Shown here piece after piece: positions 42,411 to 51,903 of a DNA stretch of 53,840 nucleotides; the stretch's first letter is position 1, and each line of letters starts with the position of its first letter. Location: contig JAKSYS010000423.1 in NCBI GenBank assembly GCA_022925895.1, positions 1 to 53,840 of the forward strand, written 5' to 3'. A program made the translations under genes and the position numbers. The notes beneath the pieces were generated by a model that did not search any database, was not told the DNA's origin, and worked only from the letters and a program-made list of their open reading frames with translations. The stretch is from Fragilaria crotonensis (taxonomy: Eukaryota > Bacillariophyta > Fragilariophyceae > Fragilariales > Fragilariaceae).

Positions 42411-45400
42411 ATGCTTGGCCGAGTGCTCTTACCCCTGGTTCTTAGAGCGCTCGTTGGCCATCCTCCTTCTACCACGGCGTTCCCAGCACCCAGCTATGGC
42501 GACTCATGTCTTACACAACCCATCCATCGGCAGCTTTTCGGTGCACCGACCTTCGACCCCACACCTCAAGTCACCGCCCTTCTGCAAAATCATCTCCTTT
42601 CGCCATCATCTCTCGGCCGCCTTCTTCGCACCGTCCTCCTTCGGTACCTTTTCTCCCGCCTATTCATCTGTCTTCGCATAGTGTCTCTACTCCCATCGTG
42701 CCTCCTCCATATCTTCTTCCCTTCTCCGCAAGGAACTCACACACCCATCGTCTCGCTCCCATCCTTCATCCCTCTTCATGTCGCTCCATCTGCTTCTCCT
42801 TCTGCTCCTTCCCCATCTTTCGTCTTTCCCCTTCGTCTCACCTCGGGCATGTCCTCTCTCCCTCTGGCTCTCAATGCGCACATCGCTCGCTCCGACTTTG
42901 ATCCTGATTTCGTGGCTGCGCTTCTCTCCCGCACTCCCGGCGCCGACGTTGTCGATATCATTCTCGACACTGGCTGCACCTTCTCCATAACGCCCGACAA
43001 ACGCGATTTCGTCACCTACGAACCCGCTCACGTTAGCCAGGTCCAGACCGTAAATGGCCCTACTGCTTTGGTGGGCACCGGTCTCGTTCGCTGGACTCTG
43101 ATCAGCGAGGACGGCCAAACAATGGATCTTCTTATCCCATGTCATCACGTCCCTGCCTCATCCGTTCGCCTGCTGTCACCCCAAGATTTCTGCCAGTTCC
43201 ATGGTTTCGATCGCTCTCAAGATCATTTCGGGGGAAATTCCAACTACTTTTGGATGCACGCTGATTCTCAGCGCACCCGCTTCCAGTGTCCCATTGACCC
43301 ACGGTCCAATCTCCCCGTCGCTCTTGCCAAAACTCCTTGCAATCCGGGGGGGTGCATTGCTCTTGAAAGCTCTACTCCTGAATCGCCGGGTCCTCCTTGC
43401 GCATCTTGCCAGCGTCACAGCCTCGTCAGTCTATCCGTCCTCGACGAAACCAATCAGAACATCACCGCCGCTCAAAAGGATCTCCTACTCTGGCACTTTC
43501 GTCTCGGCCATCTTGGCTTCTCGCACCTTCAACACTTGATGCGACCTCGAACAATCGAAGACCTCCGCTCGAAAATCAAGTCCGAGAAACCAATTGTCAT
43601 TGATCCATGCATTGTGCCCAAGAATCCGTCAACACGCACCTGCAAGCCACCACTCTGTGCATCATGCCAGATCGCTCGCGCCAAACGACGCCCAACTGAT
43701 GTCTCAACCACTGTCGTGCACCAAGAATCCATCCTCAAGGAAGAGAATCTCGCTCCTGGGTCGCGCGTGTCCATCGACCAATATGAATCAGCCGTACGTG
43801 GTCGTCTCGCCACCACAAAAGGACGCGAAGCTTTCGGCCATAAGTATGCGGGCGGTACCATCTTCTGCGATCACGCAAGCGGCTACATCCAATGCTTCCA
43901 TCAGGTGTCTCTACGGACTGCCGATACCCTCGTTTCAAAACGTGCATTTGAACGGTCTGCCAAGTCATGCGGCGTCAAGATAAAATCCTACCACGGTGAC
44001 AACGGCGTTTTCAAAGCAAAAGAATTCACAGACTCCATCACGCAGTCGGACCAAGAACTACAATTCTCAGGAGTCGGCGCTCATCATCAAAATGGAGTCG
44101 CCGAACGGGCCATTCGCACCGTAACCGAGAAGGCTCGCACGATGATGCAACACTCCTTCATCCACTGGCCTGACGAATTTCAGGTACAACTCTGGCCCTT
44201 TGCGTTGGACTATGCTTGCTGGCTTCACAACCACACTCCACACAACTCTCATGGTTGGGCCCCGCTCGAGCTGTTCTGTGGAACGCAGGTTGATTGTCAA
44301 CATTTACAGCGAGCTCGCGTCTGGGGGTGTCCTTCTTATGTTCTCAGCCCAACTCTACAAGATGGCAAGAAAATTCCGAAATGGGCACCAAGAGCGCGTC
44401 GTGGCCAATTTCTTGGTTTCAGCCAGACTCACTCTTCCATGATCGGTTTGATGCGAAATGTACAGACAGGCTCCATCACGCCCCAGTTTCACGTGGTCTT
44501 CGATGAACTCTTCTCTACCGTCCACAGTCTCGATGAAGACGACCCCACATGGGTCGAATTGTTCGTATCGGAGCGCGATTACTATGGCCCCGATGAAGAG
44601 GAAGAAGACGCCGATGCCATCGCCTTTCCAGATATCGATCCCTCCTGGCTTCCCATCTCCGAAATTCACCAGCATCCTACAGAGGAGTCCACAACCGCTA
44701 TCCCCACTGCCGTCATTGACAGTCGTACCGTACACCGAACAAGCACTGAAGCCACTATTGATGATAATCCTCCCCCTTCCGCGCCAATCGATGTCACAAT
44801 TTCAGAGAGCACTGACGATGGAGTCGACATCCAGAACGAAACCGCCAGATATGATAACCCTGACGAGGATCACATTCCACTCGAGACCCCACTTCGCTCC
44901 GCACGCGTTCGTCAGCCAAACCGAAGAGTCTTTGGTGACGAATGGACCAACCACACCGTCCAATTAACTCCGACATCTCGTACCATGCTCGGGCACATCA
45001 TTCCCAGTCTCACACACGATGACCTCTTCCTCCACTCCCTCGATTGGGACGCTCCGTTCTCCTCCGAGTATGGGTCTCTCCACAGCCTCAACCTCCTTCA
45101 CGTCGATCCTTTCACCAACGAAGTCGATTGGGTTCATCCATTTACCCTGGCAGCAAAAGCATCCAGTGCCGATACTCCTACCTTTCGTGAAATTCTGTTA
45201 CTGCCACCTGACGAAGTCGAACTCTGGTACGAGTCCATGGACATCGAGCTCCAGGCATTGCACAACAAGAAGACCATGACAGAAATCAATCGTGTCGACG
45301 TCCCACACGGCAAGCAAATCGTCAAATCCACCTGGGCCTTCAAGAAGAAGAGACGGCCAAATGGAGAAATGTACAAACGCAAATCACGTTTTTGTATTCG

Positions 45401-46763
45401 AGGGGATCTTCAGATACTCGACGACAACGACAGCACATTTTCTCCTGTGGTCGACTGGAGTACCGTTCGCCTGCTCTTCATCATCTGCGTCGCACTCGGA
45501 ATGAAGAGTCGAACCATCGACTTCAATTCGGCTTTCGTCCAGAGTGACTTGCCCGAACCCATCTATCTCGAGTTACCGCCCGGTTACGGCGTTGTCGGTG
45601 AAGACAAGGTCTATCGCGTCGACAAATCCCTCTACGGTGACGTACGCGCTGCCCGCCTCTGGTACAAGCACCTTACCATGGCACTCCTCACCAAGCTTGG
45701 ATTCGTCAAAAGCGAGATTGATTCCTGCTTATACCTCCGCGACAACTTGATTTTTGTCTTCTATGTTGATGATGGCATCATCATCAGTCCCAACGACGAT
45801 GCCATTTTGAGTTTCATTGACGAGCTTCGCGTATGCGGTTTCGATCTTGACATTGAAGCCGACTACGCTGGGTATTTGGGAGTTGACATCATCACACAAC
45901 CCGATGGCACGATCCTGATGGCGCAATCCGGCCTCATCGCTCGTATTCTTACCGACTTTGGTCTCAGCGATTCCGCGTCCTCGAAGGTCACTCCTGCTTC
46001 CGAAGTTCTTGGACCCTTTAAGGCAAGCCCTCCTTTTGACGAGCACTTCAACTATCGCTCTGTCCTGGGCAAAATCCTCTACGTCTCTTCCAATACTCGC
46101 TGCGAAATCACATTGGCAAATCATCAGTGTTCCAGGTTCTCGATCGATCCAAGGTCACCTCACGGAGTCGCACTCAAACGGATTGGACGATATCTACTCG
46201 GTACCCGCGACAAAGGCATGATCATAAAGCCTAGCAAGGACCTCACTCTCGACTGCTACGCCGACGCCGACTTCTGCGGTCTCTTCTCCACTTCGGATCC
46301 AGATGACCCAAAATCCGTCAAATCCCGCTCTGGTTATGTCATCACTCTAGGGAAGATTCCCGTATCTTGGGGAAGCAAATTGCAGACCGAGACCGCCCTT
46401 TCTACCATGGAGGCTGAATACATCTCCCTTTCCCAGGCCTTGCGCGTTCTCTTACCCCTTCGTATCATTCTCGAAGAAGTCTCCAGTCATCTTCATCTCA
46501 AGCCCGATCCACGTTCCGTAATCAAGTCCACCATCTTCGAAGATAACCAAGCCTGCCTCCTTCTGGCTACTTCTGATCCACCCAAGCTTACTCCGCGGTC
46601 AAAGAGCATCGCCGTCAAATACCATTGGTTCCGCGAACACCTTGAGCCGGGCGTGATCGACATCAAACCCATCGCTTCTGAAGACCAACTCGCAGACATC
46701 TTTACAAAACCACTGGCTGCGATCAGTTTTCTCAGGTTGCGCAAACGATTGCTCGGCTGGTAA
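42411..46763 (+). CDS. Copia Pol polyprotein, intact
   Basis: 1450 codons, same frame as the end of Gag, starting with the ATG that directly follows Gag's TGA. Domains in order: aspartic protease IILDTGCTFSITPD (about residue 183); GAG-pre-integrase zinc region LLLWHFRLGHLGF with CASCQIARAKRR; integrase with SIDQYES, YHGDNGVF and NGVAERAIRT (D, D, E); reverse transcriptase RTIDFNSAFVQSD and the catalytic FYVDDGIII (about 1117); RNase H LDCYADADFCGLF, LSTMEAEYISLSQA and EDNQACLLLA, ending QLADIFTKPL. All catalytic residues are present, so the enzyme part appears functional. Confidence 0.95.
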   Translation: MLGRVLLPLVLRALVGHPPSTTAFPAPSYGDSCLTQPIHRQLFGAPTFDPTPQVTALLQNHLLSPSSLGRLLRTVLLRYLFSRLFICLRIVSLLPSCLLHIFFPSPQGTHTPIVSLPSFIPLHVAPSASPSAPSPSFVFPLRLTSGMSSLPLALNAHIARSDFDPDFVAALLSRTPGADVVDIILDTGCTFSITPDKRDFVTYEPAHVSQVQTVNGPTALVGTGLVRWTLISEDGQTMDLLIPCHHVPASSVRLLSPQDFCQFHGFDRSQDHFGGNSNYFWMHADSQRTRFQCPIDPRSNLPVALAKTPCNPGGCIALESSTPESPGPPCASCQRHSLVSLSVLDETNQNITAAQKDLLLWHFRLGHLGFSHLQHLMRPRTIEDLRSKIKSEKPIVIDPCIVPKNPSTRTCKPPLCASCQIARAKRRPTDVSTTVVHQESILKEENLAPGSRVSIDQYESAVRGRLATTKGREAFGHKYAGGTIFCDHASGYIQCFHQVSLRTADTLVSKRAFERSAKSCGVKIKSYHGDNGVFKAKEFTDSITQSDQELQFSGVGAHHQNGVAERAIRTVTEKARTMMQHSFIHWPDEFQVQLWPFALDYACWLHNHTPHNSHGWAPLELFCGTQVDCQHLQRARVWGCPSYVLSPTLQDGKKIPKWAPRARRGQFLGFSQTHSSMIGLMRNVQTGSITPQFHVVFDELFSTVHSLDEDDPTWVELFVSERDYYGPDEEEEDADAIAFPDIDPSWLPISEIHQHPTEESTTAIPTAVIDSRTVHRTSTEATIDDNPPPSAPIDVTISESTDDGVDIQNETARYDNPDEDHIPLETPLRSARVRQPNRRVFGDEWTNHTVQLTPTSRTMLGHIIPSLTHDDLFLHSLDWDAPFSSEYGSLHSLNLLHVDPFTNEVDWVHPFTLAAKASSADTPTFREILLLPPDEVELWYESMDIELQALHNKKTMTEINRVDVPHGKQIVKSTWAFKKKRRPNGEMYKRKSRFCIRGDLQILDDNDSTFSPVVDWSTVRLLFIICVALGMKSRTIDFNSAFVQSDLPEPIYLELPPGYGVVGEDKVYRVDKSLYGDVRAARLWYKHLTMALLTKLGFVKSEIDSCLYLRDNLIFVFYVDDGIIISPNDDAILSFIDELRVCGFDLDIEADYAGYLGVDIITQPDGTILMAQSGLIARILTDFGLSDSASSKVTPASEVLGPFKASPPFDEHFNYRSVLGKILYVSSNTRCEITLANHQCSRFSIDPRSPHGVALKRIGRYLLGTRDKGMIIKPSKDLTLDCYADADFCGLFSTSDPDDPKSVKSRSGYVITLGKIPVSWGSKLQTETALSTMEAEYISLSQALRVLLPLRIILEEVSSHLHLKPDPRSVIKSTIFEDNQACLLLATSDPPKLTPRSKSIAVKYHWFREHLEPGVIDIKPIASEDQLADIFTKPLAAISFLRLRKRLLGW

Positions 46764-46806
46764 TAGTTCTTCGCCCATCAGTCATTCTTCCGAAAAACAG
46801 GGGGAG

Positions 46807-47183
46807 TGTGGAAGTACGAAACGTCTTGCCTTAGGAGCATACGTCACGTACCTTCCATCATGTTTTTACGTTTCATTCTTATTTTCAAACCGATTTCTAA
46901 ACTATGCAAATGTGTCAGTTGGCACTTTGCACAGTTGGATCGTATCACAATAATTCAATAACATGACATGCAAATCCCTTTCATCGAACTCGATCCAACT
47001 ACCGATCACCACGTCGCCCATATTCATGATCGACCATGTACAATAATCCTGCTATTGCCGTAGCATCTGCGTCGCGTGCATATACCGCTCAGTGCTATCA
47101 TTCACACTTCGGATATCTAACTGCCCTTTACTAAGACGTTTCACGACTAAGCTACGGTCTAACGCAGAATACACCATTTCACA
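46807..47183 (+). repeat. 3' LTR of the young Copia element
   Basis: 377 bp, matching 40103-40481 apart from one small difference cluster. Confidence 0.92.
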
Positions 47184-47188
47184 ACATT

Positions 47189-48179
47189 AGCAAATGGAAA
47201 CGACGACAAAAGCAGTCATTTAGATATCGACGACGATGGCTTGCAGGAAGGTTGGGTCCAGTTGCATTCGAAGCGCGACAGGAAGGTGTAGATCAGACGA
47301 TCCAGAAATGTGGCACAGGCAGCAACAGGAAGTCTACAACCACACCACTGTGACCAACCCTCCACTGAGCTTCCCCGGAATAACACTGATTATTTCAAAA
47401 GAGTATTGGGATGATCGATTCGCCGAAGAAGAGAGTGAACAATTGGTTGGTGACCTACGACGACGTTAAAGATCAACTTGCTCCTACCTGACCCCGAGTC
47501 GAAGATATTGGTAGTCGGATGCGGCAACTCGACGTTTTCGGAGGAAGTCTACGATGCAGGGTTCCATAACCTGTGGAATATCGATTTTCCGACGTTGTAA
47601 TTGAGGCCATGCGACCAAATATCGAGTCTCGAGACCGGACATGAAGTGGATTGTACGTATACAGTTCTAAGGTGGAGCCCTTGTCCTGAAAACCCCTCGT
47701 CGCCGTATTTGATATTTGATTACACTCACTTCCTCATCACAAAACGCCTCTTTATCTACTTCTAACTTAAGGTCATGGATATGACCGACATGAGCGAATT
47801 GGAGGATGAATCTTTCGACGTTGTGCTGGACAAGGCAGCCATGGATGCGCTTTTGTCGGCCGAGGGCGATGTGTGGCACCCTGATCCCACCCTGGTGATT
47901 TTGGCACACCGCATGTGTCAACACATCGCTCGCATCCTAGCACGGCAACATGGTCATCATTTGCAGATTTCCTTTGCGCAACCTCATTTTAGGAAAAAAT
48001 ATTTGCTGGGATGGCATTATTACGATAGTCATCCCGACGAACGGAAGATTGTGGTGGATACGCCGAATCTGGAAGATTATAGCCATGAATATGGGTGGAC
48101 ATTTCGATACGAAGCTATCCAAGAGAATCGTGGCTGTTTTCATCACTACCTGTACATCATGACAAAGGATACGAGATAG
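47189..48179 (+). pseudogene. EEF1A-lysine-methyltransferase-like (METTL13/EEF1AKMT4 family), broken
   Basis: Class I SAM-dependent methyltransferase of the group that modifies translation factor EF1A. Recognisable blocks: EYWDDRFAEEES (near 47405), WLVTYDDVKDQL (near 47445), the SAM-binding ESKILVVGCGNSTFSEEVYD (near 47500), NLWNIDF, VVIEAMRPN, MKWIV, then exon 2 MDMTDMSELEDESFDVVLDK (from 47775), DAL, ISFAQPHFRKKYLL and the C-terminus YLYIMTKDTR. A likely 119-bp GT-AG intron lies at 47653-47771. Four frame changes occur between 47430 and 47645, although the blocks abut directly. The recent Copia insertion sits immediately upstream and may have split the 5' part. Confidence 0.75.
47653..47771 (+). 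other. Intron in the methyltransferase pseudogene
   Basis: GTACGT donor after MKWI and a TTAAG acceptor before VMDMTD; 119 bp, phase 0, ends in a pyrimidine-rich tract. Confidence 0.65.
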
Positions 48180-48329
48180 CATATTCTCACTCTGACGACC
48201 TCAAATTCGAACCCATTGATTTCTCAGAGTGGTCTTGAAACCTGGTATTTCTATCTTGCCCTCCTCTAGGCTTTCAGCAGATGGGATCGGATGATAGCCG
48301 TCGGTTCTGGTTCATAGATGTACTTGTAT

Positions 48330-51300
48330 CTAGTGTCTAAACGCCCGCTGTCGTTAATTAAAGATGGTCCACTGGTGAAATCTTTAATTAAAGATCAGTT
48401 TTGGCCCTTACTCAACTTCTTCATTTTTCATTTTTCACCAAAATTGAGACGGCCAATGTGTTTTCCATTGAATTAAACCCTGTGGGCCAAATGGGTGCTT
48501 CTTAGTTAGCGACAGTTCCTGAATAATGCTTTAGAAAGCAAAACTGGAGCCCATTTTCGGTGAGTTTTTGGGGTCGAAAAATAACACGTTTTGAGTACAT
48601 GCCTACGCAGCCTACACAGGGTCAGGTCCGTCGAGGCCTCAATTGACTCATCAAGTTCATCATCTTCCACTCGGATTGAGCCAAAACACAGAGTTACAAT
48701 TGCATTGATACGCTTTTATAGAAGAGGGTTGTTACTTCGGTACATATCCAGTTTTCATTCTTTCGTGAGTGATTCCAAGGCCATTGAGCCTCATCCAGAA
48801 AGAAAAAAATCCTTGTCTGACGAGCGCCACTATTTCTTTGACACCGCAATTCTTGATTCCGTGCTGTGATCAGCGTGTTGTTGACCATGCCACTTCAACC
48901 CAACGACCAAAGAGTTGTTGCTGGTGCTTGTGTTGAAACGAAGGCCATGTTTGTGACGGCCATGGCTGAGTGCAGTCGTCGCTTTGGCACCAACGCGAAG
49001 ACAAAAGTAGTCCCAGGAGTTGTTGTGTCAGTCAGCCATGAAAGTCCTCCTGGCCGAGCCCGTGCTACTACATTCATAATTGCAAATTATTACTTCGGTC
49101 CGAATGATGTGAAACAAGGTAAGGTGAATATTCGAAGCGTCGCGGCTGTCGAATGTTCCCAGTTGCATGAGGAGCTCAAAGAAATTCTGCGTCAACGTGA
49201 ATCACCAATCAACAATATTGCGGTGTCACCTCCAGCTGCCAATGCCCCGAACATAATGGCACATCAACCGTCACAAGCAGCAGCAAGAGGAGATGACGGC
49301 AGCAGTGCTACTACTCCTACTACTGCAAGCAGTATCAGGACACCACCAGGAACAACAACAACAACAACTACAACACCGGCAGCTGATGTTCGCACCACCA
49401 ACGATGACGAAGGTAGTCCCACACCTTTGATTTTTCATGAGACTGAATGGTTTGAAGCAGATCCGACAGTATTGGAACAAGACATGAATGGTCCAGTAGT
49501 CCGAAGGTTGTGGTCAATTCGAGATCATCGCACTGGTACCTTGTTGGAACAAGATTGCGATGAAGGTACATTGATGACACGACTCGACTATTTTCTGTGC
49601 ATGTTTCCTCCGCAAGCACTTCTGTCCATTGTCCGGTTGACAACTCGACAACTTACTCTTTTATCAAAACCAGCAACATCGAAAGGTGAGATTGTGAAGT
49701 TCTTTGGAGTGATTGTTTTGATAACTAAGTTCGAATTCGATGATCGTCGAAGTCTCTGGGCAACAACGGCGACGTCGAAATATATTCCGGCGCCATTGTT
49801 TGGAAAGATGATGTCACGCAATCGCTTTGATGATTTATGGCGATGTATTCGATTCAGTGATCAGCCATCAGTTCGTTCTACTGACATGACGGCAGAACAG
49901 TATCGTTGGAAACTTGTCGATGATTTTGTAAGGGAGTTCAATGATCATCGAGCATCAACATTTTCTCCATCGGAGAGAATTTGTGTTGATGAGTCTATCT
50001 CTCGCTGGTACGGAAAGGGAGGCCATTGGATAAACCATGGGCTGCCCATGTACGTTGCTATCGATCGCAAGCCCGAAAATGGATGCGAGATTCAGTGTGC
50101 ATCCTGTGGACAAAGTGGTGTCATGATTCGATTGAAGCTTGTAAAGACAGCCGAGGAGGAAGCTCGCCACATTTCATTGATGGATGAAGCTGCATCCGGT
50201 GAAGTCATGTCTGATCAAGGACTCTTACATGGGGCGAAGGTGATGAGAGACCTACTCATGCCATGGATGCATTCCGACAGAATTGTATGCGGTGATTCGT
50301 ACTTTGCTTCGGTTCCAGCGGCAACGATGATGATGAGGTATGGAATGCGATTTATTGGGGTAGTGAAATCTGCGACTCGACAATATCCTATGGCTTTCCT
50401 ATCACAAGTTGAATTGAACAATCGTGGCGACCGAAAAGGGATGGTGACAAGAGGTGGAGATACTGCTGGCGATCCGAAATTGCTGGCTTTTGTCTGGATG
50501 GATCGACAGAGACGATATTTCATTGCAACGTGTTGTTCGCTTGCTGAGGGGAGTCCGTACAAGCGACAGCGATGGAGACAGCTTGATGATTCATTGGAGG
50601 AGGACGAACATGCCGATCCGCAGCGTGTGGATTTAGTGGTGCCTCAGCCAAAAGCAGCCGAAACTTACTATGAGACATGTGCTATGATCGATCGTCACAA
50701 TCGACATCGACAGGATACGCTTGGAATTGAGAACAAGCTTGTCACACAAAGTTGGTCGATGCGGGTCAACTTGACTATTCTTTCGATGATAGTGGTTGAC
50801 ACTTGGCTTGCATACAAACAATGCAGGAGCGAGCAGGTGGAGAATCAGAAGAGTTTCTACACATTGCTGGCAGAAGAACTCATAGATAACAGATTGGATG
50901 CGGTGAATCCTCGAGATCGCTTTTCGACGCCAAGGAGGGAAGAGTTTGCACAATTGATTTATGACCGAACCGGCGATCCCAGAGCTGGAGTATCAGCTCA
51001 CCTCACCCCAACAAAGAGAAAGAAGCAAACGGCTATGGGGGAGATCACTTCGTTTAGTCTTCAGGGCCGATGCCGAGTCTGCAAGTCTCTGACGACGTTC
51101 ATCTGCTCATTGTGCGAAGATCAATTGGAGTGCATGACCACAATTTGGATTTGTCATACCAAGAAAGGAAAACTGTGCTTTCCCACTCACCTGGAGTCAT
51201 GCCATGGTGAATAATTAATAGGTTTCAATTGTTACTTTATGATTGTTATGCTTGATGTGTGATGATATTGACGACGGCAATTGGCCATTGTTGATGTCGA

Positions 51301-51423
51301 ATTTTGTGTTGGTGATGGTATCGATGTACATCGACCGTCTTGCAAAACATACGAAAATAGCCATCTTTAAAAAACGACAGATTTGTCTTTAATTAAAGAT
51401 ACCCCCGGGCGTTTAGACACTAG
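48330..51423. mobile_element. piggyBac-like transposon bordered by CTAG
   Basis: A 3094-bp element. The left end CTAGTGTCTAAACGCCCG (48330-48347) and right end CGGGCGTTTAGACACTAG (51406-51423) are perfect 18-bp inverted repeats including the CTAG on each side. Subterminal palindromes TCGTTAATTAAAGA (48351-48364) and TCTTTAATTAAAGA (48381-48394) are mirrored on the right at 51386-51399 and, with two mismatches, at 51364-51377. The outermost sits about 21-24 bp from each end. It contains one intact transposase gene. It separates the methyltransferase pseudogene from the Timeless gene. Confidence 0.88.
48887..51214 (+). CDS. piggyBac-type (DDE_Tnp_1_7) transposase
   Basis: 775 residues from ATG 48887 (MPLQPNDQRVV); the frame is open slightly further upstream but this Met is a natural start. 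The N-terminal 170 residues are low-complexity (Thr, Ala, Pro). The catalytic core shows the three family aspartates: ERICVDESISRWYGKGGHW (about residue 366), RIVCGDSYFASVPAA (about 468) and YYETCAMIDRHNRHRQDTLG (about 600), followed by the helical SWSMRVNLTILSMIVVDTWL. The C-terminal Cys-rich domain, CRVCKSLTTFICSLCEDQ, then C and CHTKKGKLCF, with HLESCH, is the zinc-binding end typical of piggyBac transposases. No stop or frameshift, so it may be active. Confidence 0.93.
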   Translation: MPLQPNDQRVVAGACVETKAMFVTAMAECSRRFGTNAKTKVVPGVVVSVSHESPPGRARATTFIIANYYFGPNDVKQGKVNIRSVAAVECSQLHEELKEILRQRESPINNIAVSPPAANAPNIMAHQPSQAAARGDDGSSATTPTTASSIRTPPGTTTTTTTTPAADVRTTNDDEGSPTPLIFHETEWFEADPTVLEQDMNGPVVRRLWSIRDHRTGTLLEQDCDEGTLMTRLDYFLCMFPPQALLSIVRLTTRQLTLLSKPATSKGEIVKFFGVIVLITKFEFDDRRSLWATTATSKYIPAPLFGKMMSRNRFDDLWRCIRFSDQPSVRSTDMTAEQYRWKLVDDFVREFNDHRASTFSPSERICVDESISRWYGKGGHWINHGLPMYVAIDRKPENGCEIQCASCGQSGVMIRLKLVKTAEEEARHISLMDEAASGEVMSDQGLLHGAKVMRDLLMPWMHSDRIVCGDSYFASVPAATMMMRYGMRFIGVVKSATRQYPMAFLSQVELNNRGDRKGMVTRGGDTAGDPKLLAFVWMDRQRRYFIATCCSLAEGSPYKRQRWRQLDDSLEEDEHADPQRVDLVVPQPKAAETYYETCAMIDRHNRHRQDTLGIENKLVTQSWSMRVNLTILSMIVVDTWLAYKQCRSEQVENQKSFYTLLAEELIDNRLDAVNPRDRFSTPRREEFAQLIYDRTGDPRAGVSAHLTPTKRKKQTAMGEITSFSLQGRCRVCKSLTTFICSLCEDQLECMTTIWICHTKKGKLCFPTHLESCHGE

Positions 51424-51903
51424 AGAGCCCAGAATCCAGATCAGCTTTGAACTCTGAGACAAACCACTACCAGTACTCGATTTCTCCAATATCAGTACTG
51501 CTACCAGGGAAACTGCTACTACCTGCTAACTCCTAGTAGTATGCATAAATCTGCTGTACTGTACGTAATCGATCAATAACCAGTATTCTGTACTGGCAGT
51601 ATAGTTCCGGTACTGTAATATCTCGGATATTCTATGTAGCACTCCATTACCTGGTACTCCGTCCTGTAGAAATCTAACTCAACCTGTGAGTACTGTAAGT
51701 CTTGTGTCTGAGGCGGGCACCATTCTCACGCGCCATAATTTCACACAGACTCTCTCAGAAATCTTTCCCTCCAAAACAAAATCCCCCAACATGATTACCT
51801 TTCTCAATCGATGATCAATCGCGGCTTATTCATCTATTTATACCCAGTGCTGATTGTTCGCTGCTCTTGCGTCGCTCGGTCCCTCCACACTTAAACGCCT
51901 ACC
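51424..51903. other. Intergenic, GTAC-rich, upstream of Timeless
   Basis: About 480 bp with repeated CAGTACT, GGTACT and TACTGGCAG words between 51465 and 51700, then a more ordinary pyrimidine-rich stretch leading to the Timeless start. No gene. Confidence 0.45.

Larger units (their letters stand above)
40103..47183 (+). mobile_element. Young Ty1/Copia retrotransposon, near complete
   Basis: A 7.08-kb element with LTRs of 379 bp (40103-40481) and 377 bp (46807-47183), both TGTGGAAG...TTTCACA and differing only in one small cluster. The perfect 5-bp target duplication ACATT is at 40098-40102 and 47184-47188. GGTTATGAGCCCA after the left LTR is a likely primer-binding site; AAAAACAGGGGGAG before the right LTR is the polypurine tract. 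Gene order is Gag, protease, integrase, reverse transcriptase, RNase H, hence Copia and not Gypsy. It lies just 5' of, or in the 5' part of, a methyltransferase pseudogene. Confidence 0.95.

Noticed and set aside
42687-43148. Basic minus-strand open frame inside the Copia pol
   Set aside because: Antisense shadow of the intact pol frame, with no independent evidence.
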